The notes under the pieces are model-generated. The model saw nothing but the letters and a program-made list of their open reading frames with translations. It was not told the origin of the DNA and did not search any database. The position numbers were made by a program, and so were the translations under genes. A stretch of 64,000 nucleotides of DNA from Hoyosella levis (GTDB lineage: Bacteria; Actinomycetota; Actinomycetes; Mycobacteriales; Mycobacteriaceae): NCBI RefSeq assembly GCF_026008515.1, contig NZ_BQYM01000012.1, positions 41,304-105,303 on the forward strand, written 5' to 3'. This document shows positions 16,244 to 24,316 of this stretch, one piece after another. Position 1 is the first letter of the stretch; each line of letters starts with the position of its first letter.

Positions 16244-18106
16244 TCACTCCGTGACCAAGCGGACCAGCAGACTGCCTGCCTCGATCGCGTCGCCGGGGCC
16301 GCATTGCACCGACTCGACCCTGCCAGCGCGGGTGCTCTGCACCGGGAGCTCCATCTTCATCGCCTCCAGCACGGCCAGCGTCTGGCCTGCCTCCACGGCG
16401 TCCCCCTCGACAACGAGCAGCCGAACGACGGTGCCGTTCATCGGAGCGCGCACCTCAACGCCTTCCCCGCTGGCCTGGTGGACGGCCCGGCCCGGCTCGA
16501 ACCGGCGACGCGGTGGAGGGGACAGAGCACGGGCCGGCTCGGTGCTCGGACCGTCCGCCGACCCGAGCAACCGCTCCACCCCCTCGCGGGGCAGACGGAC
16601 CTGGATCCGGCGCCCGTCCACCTCGACCGCGAGGTCGAGGTGGGGGTTTGCCTGGTCGGGGCACGGCAGCTCAACTGGATGCAACGGCGGCGCGGACACT
16701 TCCAGGTCGGCGTCCTCCAACCATCGGGTGTGGATCCCGAGTGCGCCCCCGGGCGCGGTGAAGTCCGGGTGATCCAGCAGCGCCTCGTAGAGCGGTGCCA
16801 CCGTGACCACGCCTTCGATCTCAAGCTCACGCAGCGCGCGCCGTGCCCGCCGCAGGGCGTGGTCCCGGCTGTCTCCTACCACGATCACCTTGGCCAGCAA
16901 CGAGTCGAAGGCGCTGGTTACCTCGCTCCCGTGGCGCACGCCGGAGTCGACGCGGACTCCCGGGCCCATCGGCACCTGGTACACCGCCACCCGCCCCACC
17001 GCTGGCAAGAAGCCTGCCCCGGCATCCTCGGCGTTGATGCGGAACTCGATCGCGTGGCCGTGCGACGCGGGGTCGCCCGGGTAGAGCCGGGCACCGCGAG
17101 CGAGCCTGATCTGCTCAGCTACCAGGTCGGTGCCGGTGATCTCCTCGGAGACCGGATGCTCAACCTGGAGACGGGTGTTGACCTCCAGGAAGCTCACGGT
17201 CCCGTCCACGCCGACGAGGAACTCACAAGTGCCGGCACCGACGTACCCGGCCGCGGCGAGCAGGGCCCGCGAGGATTCCACGATGACCTTCTCAGTCAGT
17301 TCGTCGAGGAAGGGCGCTGGCGCCTCCTCCACCAGCTTCTGGCTGCGCCGCTGCAGGCTGCAGTCACGGGTGGAGACCACGACGACGGTGCCGTCGGCAT
17401 CGGCGAGGCATTGGGTCTCCACGTGCCGGGGGCGCTCGATCAACCGCTCCACGAAGCACTCCCCACGACCGAAGGCCGCGGTGGCCTCTCGCACGGCGGC
17501 CGCGAACTGCTCAGGAACCTCCTCGCGGGTGTGAACCATCTTCAGGCCGCGCCCACCGCCCCCGTGGGCAGCCTTGATCACGACCGGGAGGCCGTGGCTG
17601 TCGACGAACGCCGTCACCTCCTCGACGTCCGCAACGGGGCCTGGCGTCCCCGGTGCGAGCGGGGTGCCGACGCGAGCCGCGAGCTCGCGCGCCCGCACCT
17701 TGTCCCCGAGCCGTGCGATCACCTCGGGCGGCGGGCCGATCCAGACCAGACCGGCGGCGAGGACCGCCTCCGCGAAGCGGGCGTCCTCGGAGAGGAAGCC
17801 GTAGCCCGGGTGCACGGCATCGGCACGGGCGGCACGGGCCACGCCTACCAGCCGGGAAGCGTCCAGGTACGCCGCCGCACCGGCGGCACCGAGCGCGTAG
17901 GCCTCGTCGGCTAGTCGCACGTGCGGGCTGTCGCGGTCCTGCTCGGCGTACACCGCGACGGAGGTGATGCCGAGATCGCGACAGGTGCGCACGACCCGGA
18001 GGGCGATCTCGCCGCGGTTGGCCACCAAAACCCGCTCCACGGCAGGACCGACGCCCTCATCGAAGGTGGTCAGGAAACGCTGGCTCGGTTGCGGCATAAC
18101 GAGCAT
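16244..18106 (-). CDS. Acyl-CoA carboxylase alpha subunit (biotin carboxylase plus biotin carrier)
   Basis: 620 residues. Residues 28-460 are a biotin carboxylase ATP-grasp domain: RVLVANRGEIA, the glycine-rich loop HGGGGRGLK, FLEVNTRLQVEHPVSEE and the RINAED box. The C-terminal 80 residues are a biotinyl domain with the acceptor Lys in LEAMKMELPV. Together with the beta subunit at 3998-5593 it converts acetyl-CoA to malonyl-CoA. The start is taken as ATG 18106; ATG 18097 is an alternative, and the frame stays open further upstream without a better site. It is divergent from the acyltransferase gene. Confidence 0.92.
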   Translation of the reverse strand: MLVMPQPSQRFLTTFDEGVGPAVERVLVANRGEIALRVVRTCRDLGITSVAVYAEQDRDSPHVRLADEAYALGAAGAAAYLDASRLVGVARAARADAVHPGYGFLSEDARFAEAVLAAGLVWIGPPPEVIARLGDKVRARELAARVGTPLAPGTPGPVADVEEVTAFVDSHGLPVVIKAAHGGGGRGLKMVHTREEVPEQFAAAVREATAAFGRGECFVERLIERPRHVETQCLADADGTVVVVSTRDCSLQRRSQKLVEEAPAPFLDELTEKVIVESSRALLAAAGYVGAGTCEFLVGVDGTVSFLEVNTRLQVEHPVSEEITGTDLVAEQIRLARGARLYPGDPASHGHAIEFRINAEDAGAGFLPAVGRVAVYQVPMGPGVRVDSGVRHGSEVTSAFDSLLAKVIVVGDSRDHALRRARRALRELEIEGVVTVAPLYEALLDHPDFTAPGGALGIHTRWLEDADLEVSAPPLHPVELPCPDQANPHLDLAVEVDGRRIQVRLPREGVERLLGSADGPSTEPARALSPPPRRRFEPGRAVHQASGEGVEVRAPMNGTVVRLLVVEGDAVEAGQTLAVLEAMKMELPVQSTRAGRVESVQCGPGDAIEAGSLLVRLVTE

Positions 18107-18131
18107 GCTAATCGTGTGAACCGACTGATTT

Positions 18132-18211
18132 GTCAGGCCAAGGAGAGAATTTGGATCGACGCGACAATTGTTCCGCAATTGCGGGCGGTGAATTCTTGAC
18201 CTTGGCCTGAC
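18132..18211. promoter_or_regulatory. Divergent promoter region with paired inverted repeats
   Basis: The 177 bases between the carboxylase alpha gene and the acyltransferase gene contain GTCAGGCCAAGG (18132-18143) and its exact complement CCTTGGCCTGAC (18200-18211), 56 bases apart. Between them lies a perfect 12-bp palindrome CCGCAATTGCGG (18173-18184). The layout suits a regulator binding two sites to control both directions. TTGACC at 18196-18201 could be a -35 box for the plus-strand gene, but no convincing -10 is at the right spacing. Confidence 0.45.
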
Positions 18212-18283
18212 GCAGGGCGCAGTTTCGTTAATCCTCGCCTGCGCGGGCGCTGCGAGGCATAAACCGGCAATAACCTCGGTCAC

Positions 18284-19183
18284 ATGATCGCAATTGTCTT
18301 TCCTGGCCAGGGCGCGCAGCGCCCCGGTGGCCTGGTCCCCTGGTTGGAGGTGCCCCGCTTCGCTGACGCGTTGGATCGGTTCGCCGACGCCGCGGGCCTA
18401 GACCTGGTCGCCCTCGGCACGACCGCCGATGCCGCCACGATCACCGACACCTCCGTCGCCCAGCCCCTCATCGTCGCCACCGGCATCGCCACCGCGCGCC
18501 TGCTTGACCTCGACCCGCAGCAGACGGTGTGGGCGGGCCACTCAGTCGGCGAGCTGACCGCCGCCGCACTGGCCGGTTGCCTACGGGACGAGGACGCCGT
18601 GCGCCTCGCCGCCGAGCGCGGCCGAGCGATGGCCGCCGCGAGCCAGGACGCGCCCACGGGCATGTCCGCCGTCCTCGGCGGCGAGCCGACCGAGGTCCGG
18701 GCCGTCCTGCGCGCGCTCGGGCTGACCCCCGCCAACCTCAACGGGCCCGACCAGATCGTCGCCGCCGGCACGGTCGAACAGCTCGACGCCCTGCGCACGG
18801 CACCGCCGCACGGCGCCCGGGTGGTCGCGCTCCGGGTCACCGGGGCCTTCCACAGCGAGCACATGCGGCCCGCGCAGGAACGCTTCGCGCGCGCCGTCGC
18901 TGCCGTACGGCCAGCGGAGCCATCGGGCACCCTGCTGTCAAACGCCGACGGCATGCCGATCTCCTCCGGCGCCGAGGTGCTGGCCCGCCTGGTCCGTCAG
19001 GTGTGCGCGCCAGTGCGCTGGGACCTGACCGCGAGCAACCTCGCGACCCTAGCCCGCCACGTCGTGGAGGTCGCCCCAGCGGGGACGCTGGCGGGGCTGT
19101 TGCGGCGCAGTGCCCCCACCTTGGATGTGGTCGCGCTCCGGGGTCCGAAAGACTTGCCGGTCACCACAACCGGGCACCGCTGA
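18284..19183 (+). CDS. Malonyl-CoA:ACP acyltransferase
   Basis: 299 residues of the FabD family. VFPGQGAQRPG at the N-terminus, nucleophile Ser 87 in GHSVGE, the Arg of AAERGRAM that holds the malonyl carboxylate, and a catalytic His in GAFHSEHM. It loads malonate onto the PKS ACP; most type II clusters borrow the primary-metabolism enzyme, so a dedicated copy here, beside the carboxylase genes, completes a self-contained precursor supply. It is transcribed divergently from the carboxylase alpha gene. Confidence 0.92.
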   Translation: MIAIVFPGQGAQRPGGLVPWLEVPRFADALDRFADAAGLDLVALGTTADAATITDTSVAQPLIVATGIATARLLDLDPQQTVWAGHSVGELTAAALAGCLRDEDAVRLAAERGRAMAAASQDAPTGMSAVLGGEPTEVRAVLRALGLTPANLNGPDQIVAAGTVEQLDALRTAPPHGARVVALRVTGAFHSEHMRPAQERFARAVAAVRPAEPSGTLLSNADGMPISSGAEVLARLVRQVCAPVRWDLTASNLATLARHVVEVAPAGTLAGLLRRSAPTLDVVALRGPKDLPVTTTGHR

Positions 19184-19196
19184 CCGTCACCCGACC

Positions 19197-19255
19197 TGGT
19201 GTCCAGTCGATCGGCATGCGCTCGACATGCGGTCGCGACCCATCGCTGGACACCA
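19197..19255. promoter_or_regulatory. Inverted repeat between acyltransferase and first tetR gene
   Basis: TGGTGTCCAG (19197-19206) is exactly complementary to CTGGACACCA (19246-19255). The 39-base interior is too long for a simple terminator, so this is either a two-site operator for the following tetR gene or a weak terminator of the acyltransferase gene. Confidence 0.35.
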
Positions 19256-19280
19256 CTAGTTCAATCCCCCGTCATATAGA

Positions 19281-19943
19281 ATGGACAATCGTGACAACGA
19301 CCTCGCAGGCCACATGACCAAGTCCCGTGACCTGCTCGATGGGGCACTGCGGACCTTCGCCCGCAACGGCTACGCCCGCAGCAGCATCGTGATGATCGCC
19401 TCCGAAGCTGGCGTCTCCACCCGCACCATCTACAACCAGTACGCCAGCAAGGCCGAGCTCTTCGAAGCCGTCATCGAGTTCAGCACCCGGCAGATGGCCG
19501 ACCACCACATCGCCCTCGTCCGTGCATCCATGGTCGGCCGCTCCCTCCCCGACGCCCTCCTCGACTTCGCCGAACGCTGGGTCCGAGCCGACGGCCGATA
19601 CGCCGACCACCACGCCCTGGTCCGCCAAGTCCAGGCCGAGCGCGAGCACATCCCCCAATCCGCCCTCGACACCTGGGTCACCCTCGGCCCCCTCCGCGTC
19701 CGCGCTGTCCTCGAGGACGAGCTGCGCCGCCTCTTCGCCGAAGCCGGCGCCCCCCTGCATGACCCCGCCACCGCCGCTACCCACCTCATGCTCCTCATAG
19801 GCGGCGACCCCATTTCCCGCGGCTTCTACCGCGCCCAACCCCTCGACGAGACCTACCTCGTTACCCTCGCCCGCGACGGCGCACGCACCTTCCTGAAGGC
19901 TTACGCCGGGGTCGACCTGGTGGCCGATGCCCACTCGCGCTGA
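19281..19943 (+). CDS. TetR-family regulator, copy 1
   Basis: 220 residues. The HTH lies at about 19-58 (LLDGALRTFARNGY, SIVMIASEAGVSTRTIYNQY) and the ligand domain follows. From base 19319 to 19895 it is identical to the second tetR gene at 24317-24991; only the first 12 and last 15 residues differ. The C-terminus here (RTFLKAYAGVDL) looks like a normal TetR ending. TATAGA lies five bases before ATG 19281, so the in-frame ATG at 19314 may be the real start. It faces the methyltransferase gene convergently. It probably controls the tailoring operon or exporter, sensing a pathway product. Confidence 0.88.
   Translation: MDNRDNDLAGHMTKSRDLLDGALRTFARNGYARSSIVMIASEAGVSTRTIYNQYASKAELFEAVIEFSTRQMADHHIALVRASMVGRSLPDALLDFAERWVRADGRYADHHALVRQVQAEREHIPQSALDTWVTLGPLRVRAVLEDELRRLFAEAGAPLHDPATAATHLMLLIGGDPISRGFYRAQPLDETYLVTLARDGARTFLKAYAGVDLVADAHSR
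19319..19895 (+). repeat. 577-bp direct repeat, copy 1 (tetR core)
   Basis: Identical to 24343-24919 at a constant offset of 5,024 bases; the two copies agree in all reading frames compared, so the identity is at DNA level. The flanks differ on both sides. The repeat covers residues from KSRDLLDG to RTFL of both regulators and brackets the methyltransferase-ferredoxin-P450-exporter-reductase operon. Confidence 0.93.
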
Positions 19944-19991
19944 GCGGGCACCTGACCGACGGTTGCGCTCCTGGACAAGGACGGTGACGCG

Positions 19992-20747
19992 CTACGGGCG
20001 GCGGCCCCAGGTGCGGATCCCCAGCGTCGTGATGTCCTGGTAGGTGGGGTCGTCGAGCGTGGCCAGCCACGCGGTGATCAGGTCGTGGGTGAGCAGGCCG
20101 CGGCTGACCAGCGTCTCGCGCTCCACCCGCATCCGCACGTCCATCAGCGCGTTCTCGGCAGCACCCTGGCCGGGTCCGAGAGGTCGCACCGACGACCCGA
20201 CGTCGAGCAGGCCGGCCCGGGCCAGCAGGGAGGGCAGGCGGCGGGCCAGGCGCAGGTTGGCGCCTGCGTTCGCGGCGGCCTGCACGTACCCCTCCAGGAC
20301 CTGTCGCCCCAGGTCGGTCGCGGCGTCCTCGGCCGGCATGAAGTAGAAGTCTTCCGCGACCAGCACCCCGCCGGGCCGCAGCCACGTGCTCCAGCGCTCG
20401 AGGGCGGCCAGCGGATCCATGATCCCGGACAGGACAGCACGCACGAAGACCAAGTCGAATGTCCCAGTAGGAAGGGCATGCGTGGTGGCGTCGGCCAGCA
20501 CGACCTCGCAGCGCGGCAGGTCCCGCAGCCGGCCCAGGCCAGTGTCGTCGATGTCCAGGGCGACGACATCGGCACCGAGCTCGTCGTGGAACCAGGCGCT
20601 CATCGACCCCGAGCCAGCACCCACGTCGATCACCCGCGCTCCTGCCGGCAGTGCCAGCGACCGTACGAACCGCTGGCTCTGCTCGTCGTAGTTGCGCTCC
20701 CAGGCCACCACGATATCGGCAGCCGTCACCTCAGGGGCAGTGGTCAT
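19992..20747 (-). CDS. SAM-dependent methyltransferase
   Basis: 251 residues with a class I methyltransferase fold: motif I VIDVGAGSGSMSAW, an acidic end of strand 2 (VVALDID), then VVLADATTHALP and FDLVFVRAVLSGI, and the post-II segment LRPGGVLVAEDF. The ATG at 20747 overlaps the ferredoxin stop (ATGA). It is the last gene of the tailoring operon. O-methylation of a phenol on the angucycline core is the likely job. Angucyclinones with an 8-O-methyl group are known from Pseudonocardia, which makes that position a reasonable guess and nothing more. Confidence 0.85.
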   Translation of the reverse strand: MTTAPEVTAADIVVAWERNYDEQSQRFVRSLALPAGARVIDVGAGSGSMSAWFHDELGADVVALDIDDTGLGRLRDLPRCEVVLADATTHALPTGTFDLVFVRAVLSGIMDPLAALERWSTWLRPGGVLVAEDFYFMPAEDAATDLGRQVLEGYVQAAANAGANLRLARRLPSLLARAGLLDVGSSVRPLGPGQGAAENALMDVRMRVERETLVSRGLLTHDLITAWLATLDDPTYQDITTLGIRTWGRRP

Positions 20748-20965
20748 GCTGATCGACTCCTCTCGTTCTCGATGATCGAGAGCGCACCCATCGGGCAGCA
20801 CTCGACCGCGTCATTGAGCTCCTGGGGCACGTCCCCGAGGAGGAGATCGGATGAAGCGCGTCGCGGCCGGTGGTCGTTGCCGACCTCCAGGTGGTCCGGC
20901 GCCATCGCGGTGCACAGTCCCGACGCGCGGCACAGTTCGAGGTCGACCTCGACCCGCCACCCCAC
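20744..20965 (-). CDS. Ferredoxin for cytochrome P450 (3Fe-4S type)
   Basis: 73 residues, acidic. The cluster ligands are in CRASGLC and the C-terminal CCPMGAL, the C-x5-C ... C-P spacing of the single-cluster ferredoxins that serve actinobacterial P450s. The GTG start at 20965 follows GGAGGA and lies immediately after the P450 stop; the stop overlaps the methyltransferase start. The gene pair is therefore coupled to the P450, its presumed electron acceptor. No dedicated ferredoxin reductase is seen. Confidence 0.88.
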   Translation of the reverse strand: MGWRVEVDLELCRASGLCTAMAPDHLEVGNDHRPRRASSDLLLGDVPQELNDAVECCPMGALSIIENERSRSA

Positions 20966-20966
20966 G

Positions 20967-22208
20967 TCAATCCTCCCTGCCGGTGACGACCGGCAGGCTG
21001 GTGAGTCGGCGCATGGCCCAGTTCTCGACGTACTGCGCCGGGGCCTGCGGGTCGCGCAGCTCCAACGCCGGGAACGCCTGCAGCACCTCGCGGAGGACGA
21101 TCCGGCCCTCGAGCCGGGCCAGTCCCGAGCCCATGCAGTTGTGGATGCCGTGCCCCAGCCCGAGGTGGGCCGCGCCGGAGCGACGCAGGTCGAGCTCGTC
21201 GGGACGGTCGAAGACCTCGGGGTCGCGGTTGGCGGCTGCCAGCGAGACGACGACCGGCTCACCACGTCGGATCGTGCGGCCGCGGACCACGAGGTCCTCG
21301 GTGGCGAGCCGGAAGAGGGCCGAGCTGAGTGCGCCCTCGTAGCGCAGCAGTTCCTCGACGGCACGCGCGGCGGGATCCTCCGTGTCATGCCCTGCGCGCG
21401 GCTGGTCGACGATCACGTCCCACTGCTTGCGGCTACCGAGCAGGGCATGCACGGCGTTGCCGAGGAAGGCGCGCACGGTGTCACTGCCGGCCAGGATCAT
21501 CGCCGCCACCATCGCCACCACCTCCTCCGACGACAGCCGATCACCGTCGTTGGCGACGGTCAGCAGCGAGGTGACCAGGTCCTCGGCCGGGGCCGATCGC
21601 TTCTCGGCGACCAGTTCCTCGGCGTACGCACAAATCGCAGCGAAGCCCACCGCCGCGTCCCCGGCGTCGTCCGAGCAGGAGGGGAAGGCCTGCTCCAGTG
21701 CCGCGACCAGGTCCGCGTGACGGTCGAGCCGCAGCCCGAGGATCTCCCCCATCACCCGGCTCGAGACGGGGCCCGCCAGGTCGGCCATCACGTCGAAGTG
21801 GCCCTGCGTGGCGCAGGCCTCTATCTGCTGCCGGGTCACCTCGCGGATCCGCTCCGCCCACCTCCGCGCGTTCGCGGGCGTGAACGGACGCATGCCCAAC
21901 TTTCGCAGCCGCGTGTGGTCCGGCGGGTCGACGACAGTGACCGCGCGCTCCAGGACGCTGCCCTGGCCGGCGACCAGCCCGGCCTCGACGAAATCTTCGT
22001 TCCCCCACGTTCGCCCCTCCGGGCTCAACCGGGGATCGGCCAGCAGAGCGCGGGCGTCATCGTATCGGGTGATCAGCCAGGCACGCACTTCACCTACCGG
22101 GAAGCGGAATTCGTGGACCGGGTCGTGCGCGCGCAGCTCCGCGAGGGTGGGGAACGGGTTCTGGTAGTAGTCCGCGCTGAACAGCGGGGCCGTGGTCGTG
22201 GTGCTCAC
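20967..22208 (-). CDS. Cytochrome P450
   Basis: 413 residues. I-helix oxygen-activation motif AGSDT at 240-244, K-helix E-x-x-R at 286-289 (EELLR), and the heme loop LGHGIHNCMG with Cys 358. The start is GTG 22208 preceded by GAGGAG. It forms a unit with the ferredoxin gene. A P450 is not part of the angucycline core set, so it should carry out a late oxidation such as hydroxylation, epoxidation or aryl coupling on this cluster's product; the substrate is inferred from context only. Confidence 0.92.
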   Translation of the reverse strand: MSTTTTAPLFSADYYQNPFPTLAELRAHDPVHEFRFPVGEVRAWLITRYDDARALLADPRLSPEGRTWGNEDFVEAGLVAGQGSVLERAVTVVDPPDHTRLRKLGMRPFTPANARRWAERIREVTRQQIEACATQGHFDVMADLAGPVSSRVMGEILGLRLDRHADLVAALEQAFPSCSDDAGDAAVGFAAICAYAEELVAEKRSAPAEDLVTSLLTVANDGDRLSSEEVVAMVAAMILAGSDTVRAFLGNAVHALLGSRKQWDVIVDQPRAGHDTEDPAARAVEELLRYEGALSSALFRLATEDLVVRGRTIRRGEPVVVSLAAANRDPEVFDRPDELDLRRSGAAHLGLGHGIHNCMGSGLARLEGRIVLREVLQAFPALELRDPQAPAQYVENWAMRRLTSLPVVTGRED

Positions 22209-22233
22209 GTCAGTCTCCTCAGACCTCAGGGGA

Positions 22234-23664
22234 TCAGCCGGGCAGTCCCGGCGACGGGATGGCCTCACGGCGCTCGACGCTGCGCAGGCGGAGCGCGGCG
22301 AGCACAGCGAGGAGGGAAACAACGGCGACGCTGACGAAGACCGCACGGAAACCGGTCTCGACGTCGTCCACCATCCATCGGGCGAGAATGACGGTGAACA
22401 CCGCACCGCCCAGGGCTCCGCCGAGTCGCTGCACGATGTTCACCTGGGTAGTCGCCTGGGACAGGTTCTGCGCGCTGACTGACTTGTAGGCCGCGATGGT
22501 CGGCGGCACGGCTCCGAAGGCCAGCGCGACGCCCAAGACGAAGAGGACGAGCAGCATCACCCAGGTGTCCCCGAGCGAGGCGGGTACGGCAACCAGGGCG
22601 AGCGAACCCACGAGGCAGGCCGCCGTGCCGACGACGGCCACCGGCCCGGCGCCCTTGCGATCGACCAGGCGACCGCACCAGGGCAGTGCGAGCGCCGTGC
22701 CCCCACCGAGGCTCAGCAGCCGGAGGCCGGTCTCGATGGTGCCGTCCCCGTGGAGCAGCTGAAAGTACAGCGGGATCACCAGCCCCACGCCGAACATCAG
22801 CATGCCGGTGAAGCAAGCCGCGGCGACCGATGCCGCGAAGCGCGGCTGGGCGAAGAGCCCGAGCCGCAGCACCGGTTCCGGGACACGTCCGGCGTGGCGG
22901 ACGTAGCTCGCCAGCAGTACGACGCCGAGCACCAGGGCGCCCGCGGCGACCGGGTCGACCCCGTCCCCGCCGACGCTCTCGGTCAGGCCGTAGAGACCAG
23001 ACGGCAGCCCCACGGAAAGGAGGGCGAGACCCGGCAGGTCGAGGGTCCGCCCACGCTGGGCCTCGCCGCGCGGGACGTAGCGCAGGCCCAGGGCCAAGCC
23101 GATCACGCCGATCGGCAGGTTGATCGCGAACAGCCACGGCCACGAGGTGGTGTGCAGCAGCACGCCGCCGAGGACCGGGCCGAGGGCCGGTGCCAGGGTT
23201 ACCGCTATGCCGAGCGTAGCGATCACCCGGCCGACCTTCTCGGCACCGACGGCGCGCCCCAGGACGGTCTGGCCGGCCGGGATCAGCACGCCGCCGCAAA
23301 GTCCTTGCAGCGCCCGCATCGCGATCAGCATCTCGATCGAGACCGACATCGCGCACAGCACCGAGGTCACCGTGAACCCGGCGAGCGCGAAGAGCCAGAC
23401 CCGGCCCACGCCGTACCGGTCGCCGAGCCAGCCCGCCAGCGGCAGGGAGACGGCGAGGGCGAGGAGGTAGCCGCTCGCCACCCACTGGGCCACCCGCAGC
23501 GAGGAGTCGAGGTCGGACCGGATCTCCTCCAGCGCGACATGGACCAGGCTAGTGTCCAGGCCGCTGGCGAACGCCCCGAGGACAATGACGCCGGCGAGCC
23601 GCCACACCTGCCACGGGATGCGGTCGCTGTCCGCGGCGACACCCGGAGCGGTCCCGGTGGTCAT
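22234..23664 (-). CDS. MFS exporter, DHA2 (14-segment) family
   Basis: 476 residues, about 14 membrane segments. DHA2 signatures: LDTSLVHVALEEI in segment 1, GWLGDRYGVGRVWL between segments 2 and 3, and the antiporter motif C-like LAPALGPVLGGVLL in segment 5. The ATG at 23664 overlaps the FMN reductase stop (ATGA). Lying in the tailoring operon next to a tetR gene, it is a typical TetR-controlled drug exporter and probably exports the finished polyketide. Confidence 0.9.
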   Translation of the reverse strand: MTTGTAPGVAADSDRIPWQVWRLAGVIVLGAFASGLDTSLVHVALEEIRSDLDSSLRVAQWVASGYLLALAVSLPLAGWLGDRYGVGRVWLFALAGFTVTSVLCAMSVSIEMLIAMRALQGLCGGVLIPAGQTVLGRAVGAEKVGRVIATLGIAVTLAPALGPVLGGVLLHTTSWPWLFAINLPIGVIGLALGLRYVPRGEAQRGRTLDLPGLALLSVGLPSGLYGLTESVGGDGVDPVAAGALVLGVVLLASYVRHAGRVPEPVLRLGLFAQPRFAASVAAACFTGMLMFGVGLVIPLYFQLLHGDGTIETGLRLLSLGGGTALALPWCGRLVDRKGAGPVAVVGTAACLVGSLALVAVPASLGDTWVMLLVLFVLGVALAFGAVPPTIAAYKSVSAQNLSQATTQVNIVQRLGGALGGAVFTVILARWMVDDVETGFRAVFVSVAVVSLLAVLAALRLRSVERREAIPSPGLPG

Positions 23665-24248
23665 GCCGGCACGCTCTGGTGGCGCAGCGTCCTCAGCGCC
23701 CCGGCCCAGGCGACCAGCTCGTCGAGCAACCGCTCGAGGGTCTGCTCTTGGTGCGGGCCGGGCGTGAAGGTGCCGGGCTCGACCGGGCCGGTGAGCGTGA
23801 AATCGTTGAAGAGGGACAGCACGACGTGGGTGCGCACCGAGGCGAGCTTGACCTCGGAGACCACGGTGCGCAGATGCTCGACCGCGCGGACCCCGCCGTG
23901 CAGGCCGTAGCTGACGAAGCCCACCGCCTTGTCGTTCCACTCACGGAAGACCAGGTCGATGGCGTTCTTCACGACCGCGGGGTAGGAGTGGTTGTACTCC
24001 GGCACCACGATCACGAACGCGTCGAAACGGTCGACCTCGGCTGCCCAGGCCCGGGCCCGCTCACCGCGGACGGTGCCCACGGCGGGTGCCTCGGGCTCGT
24101 CGTACAGCGGGAGGTCGAAGCCGCGGAGGTCGAGGACCTCGACCTCCACGTCGGAACGGGTGGCGGCGTGGCGCTCGACCCACGACGCGACGAGCGGGCT
24201 GCGGCGCTGCGGACGAGTGCTACCGACGATGACACCGATTCGGATCAT
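23661..24248 (-). CDS. NAD(P)H-dependent FMN reductase
   Basis: 195 residues, flavodoxin-like fold. The FMN phosphate loop is GSTRPQRRS and the second flavin contact is VPEYNHSYPAVVKNAID, typical of the ArsH/chromate-reductase-like group; GLHGGVRAVEHLR follows. The ATG at 24248 has a strong site (AAGGAGAA). First gene of the tailoring operon. It may reduce free flavin for an oxygenase that needs it, such as the ABM-type enzyme encoded at 25926, or act directly on a quinone intermediate. Confidence 0.88.
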   Translation of the reverse strand: MIRIGVIVGSTRPQRRSPLVASWVERHAATRSDVEVEVLDLRGFDLPLYDEPEAPAVGTVRGERARAWAAEVDRFDAFVIVVPEYNHSYPAVVKNAIDLVFREWNDKAVGFVSYGLHGGVRAVEHLRTVVSEVKLASVRTHVVLSLFNDFTLTGPVEPGTFTPGPHQEQTLERLLDELVAWAGALRTLRHQSVPA

Positions 24249-24316
24249 GGCTTTTCTCCTTGGTTCCGGATGGACACCCACCGAAACTACATCGAACGTT
24301 GTACTATTGCACTCCT
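24249..24316. promoter_or_regulatory. Divergent promoter between reductase operon and second tetR, with TetR-like operator
   Basis: 68 bases separate the two starts. TACATCGAACGTTGTA at 24288-24303 is an imperfect palindrome (six of eight positions pair, outer TACA/TGTA perfect), a size and form usual for TetR operators. Position suggests that the regulator represses both its own gene and the tailoring operon. Confidence 0.45.

Noticed and set aside
20085..22334. 749-codon plus-strand frame over methyltransferase, ferredoxin and P450
   Set aside because: It crosses three genes with clear motifs on the other strand.
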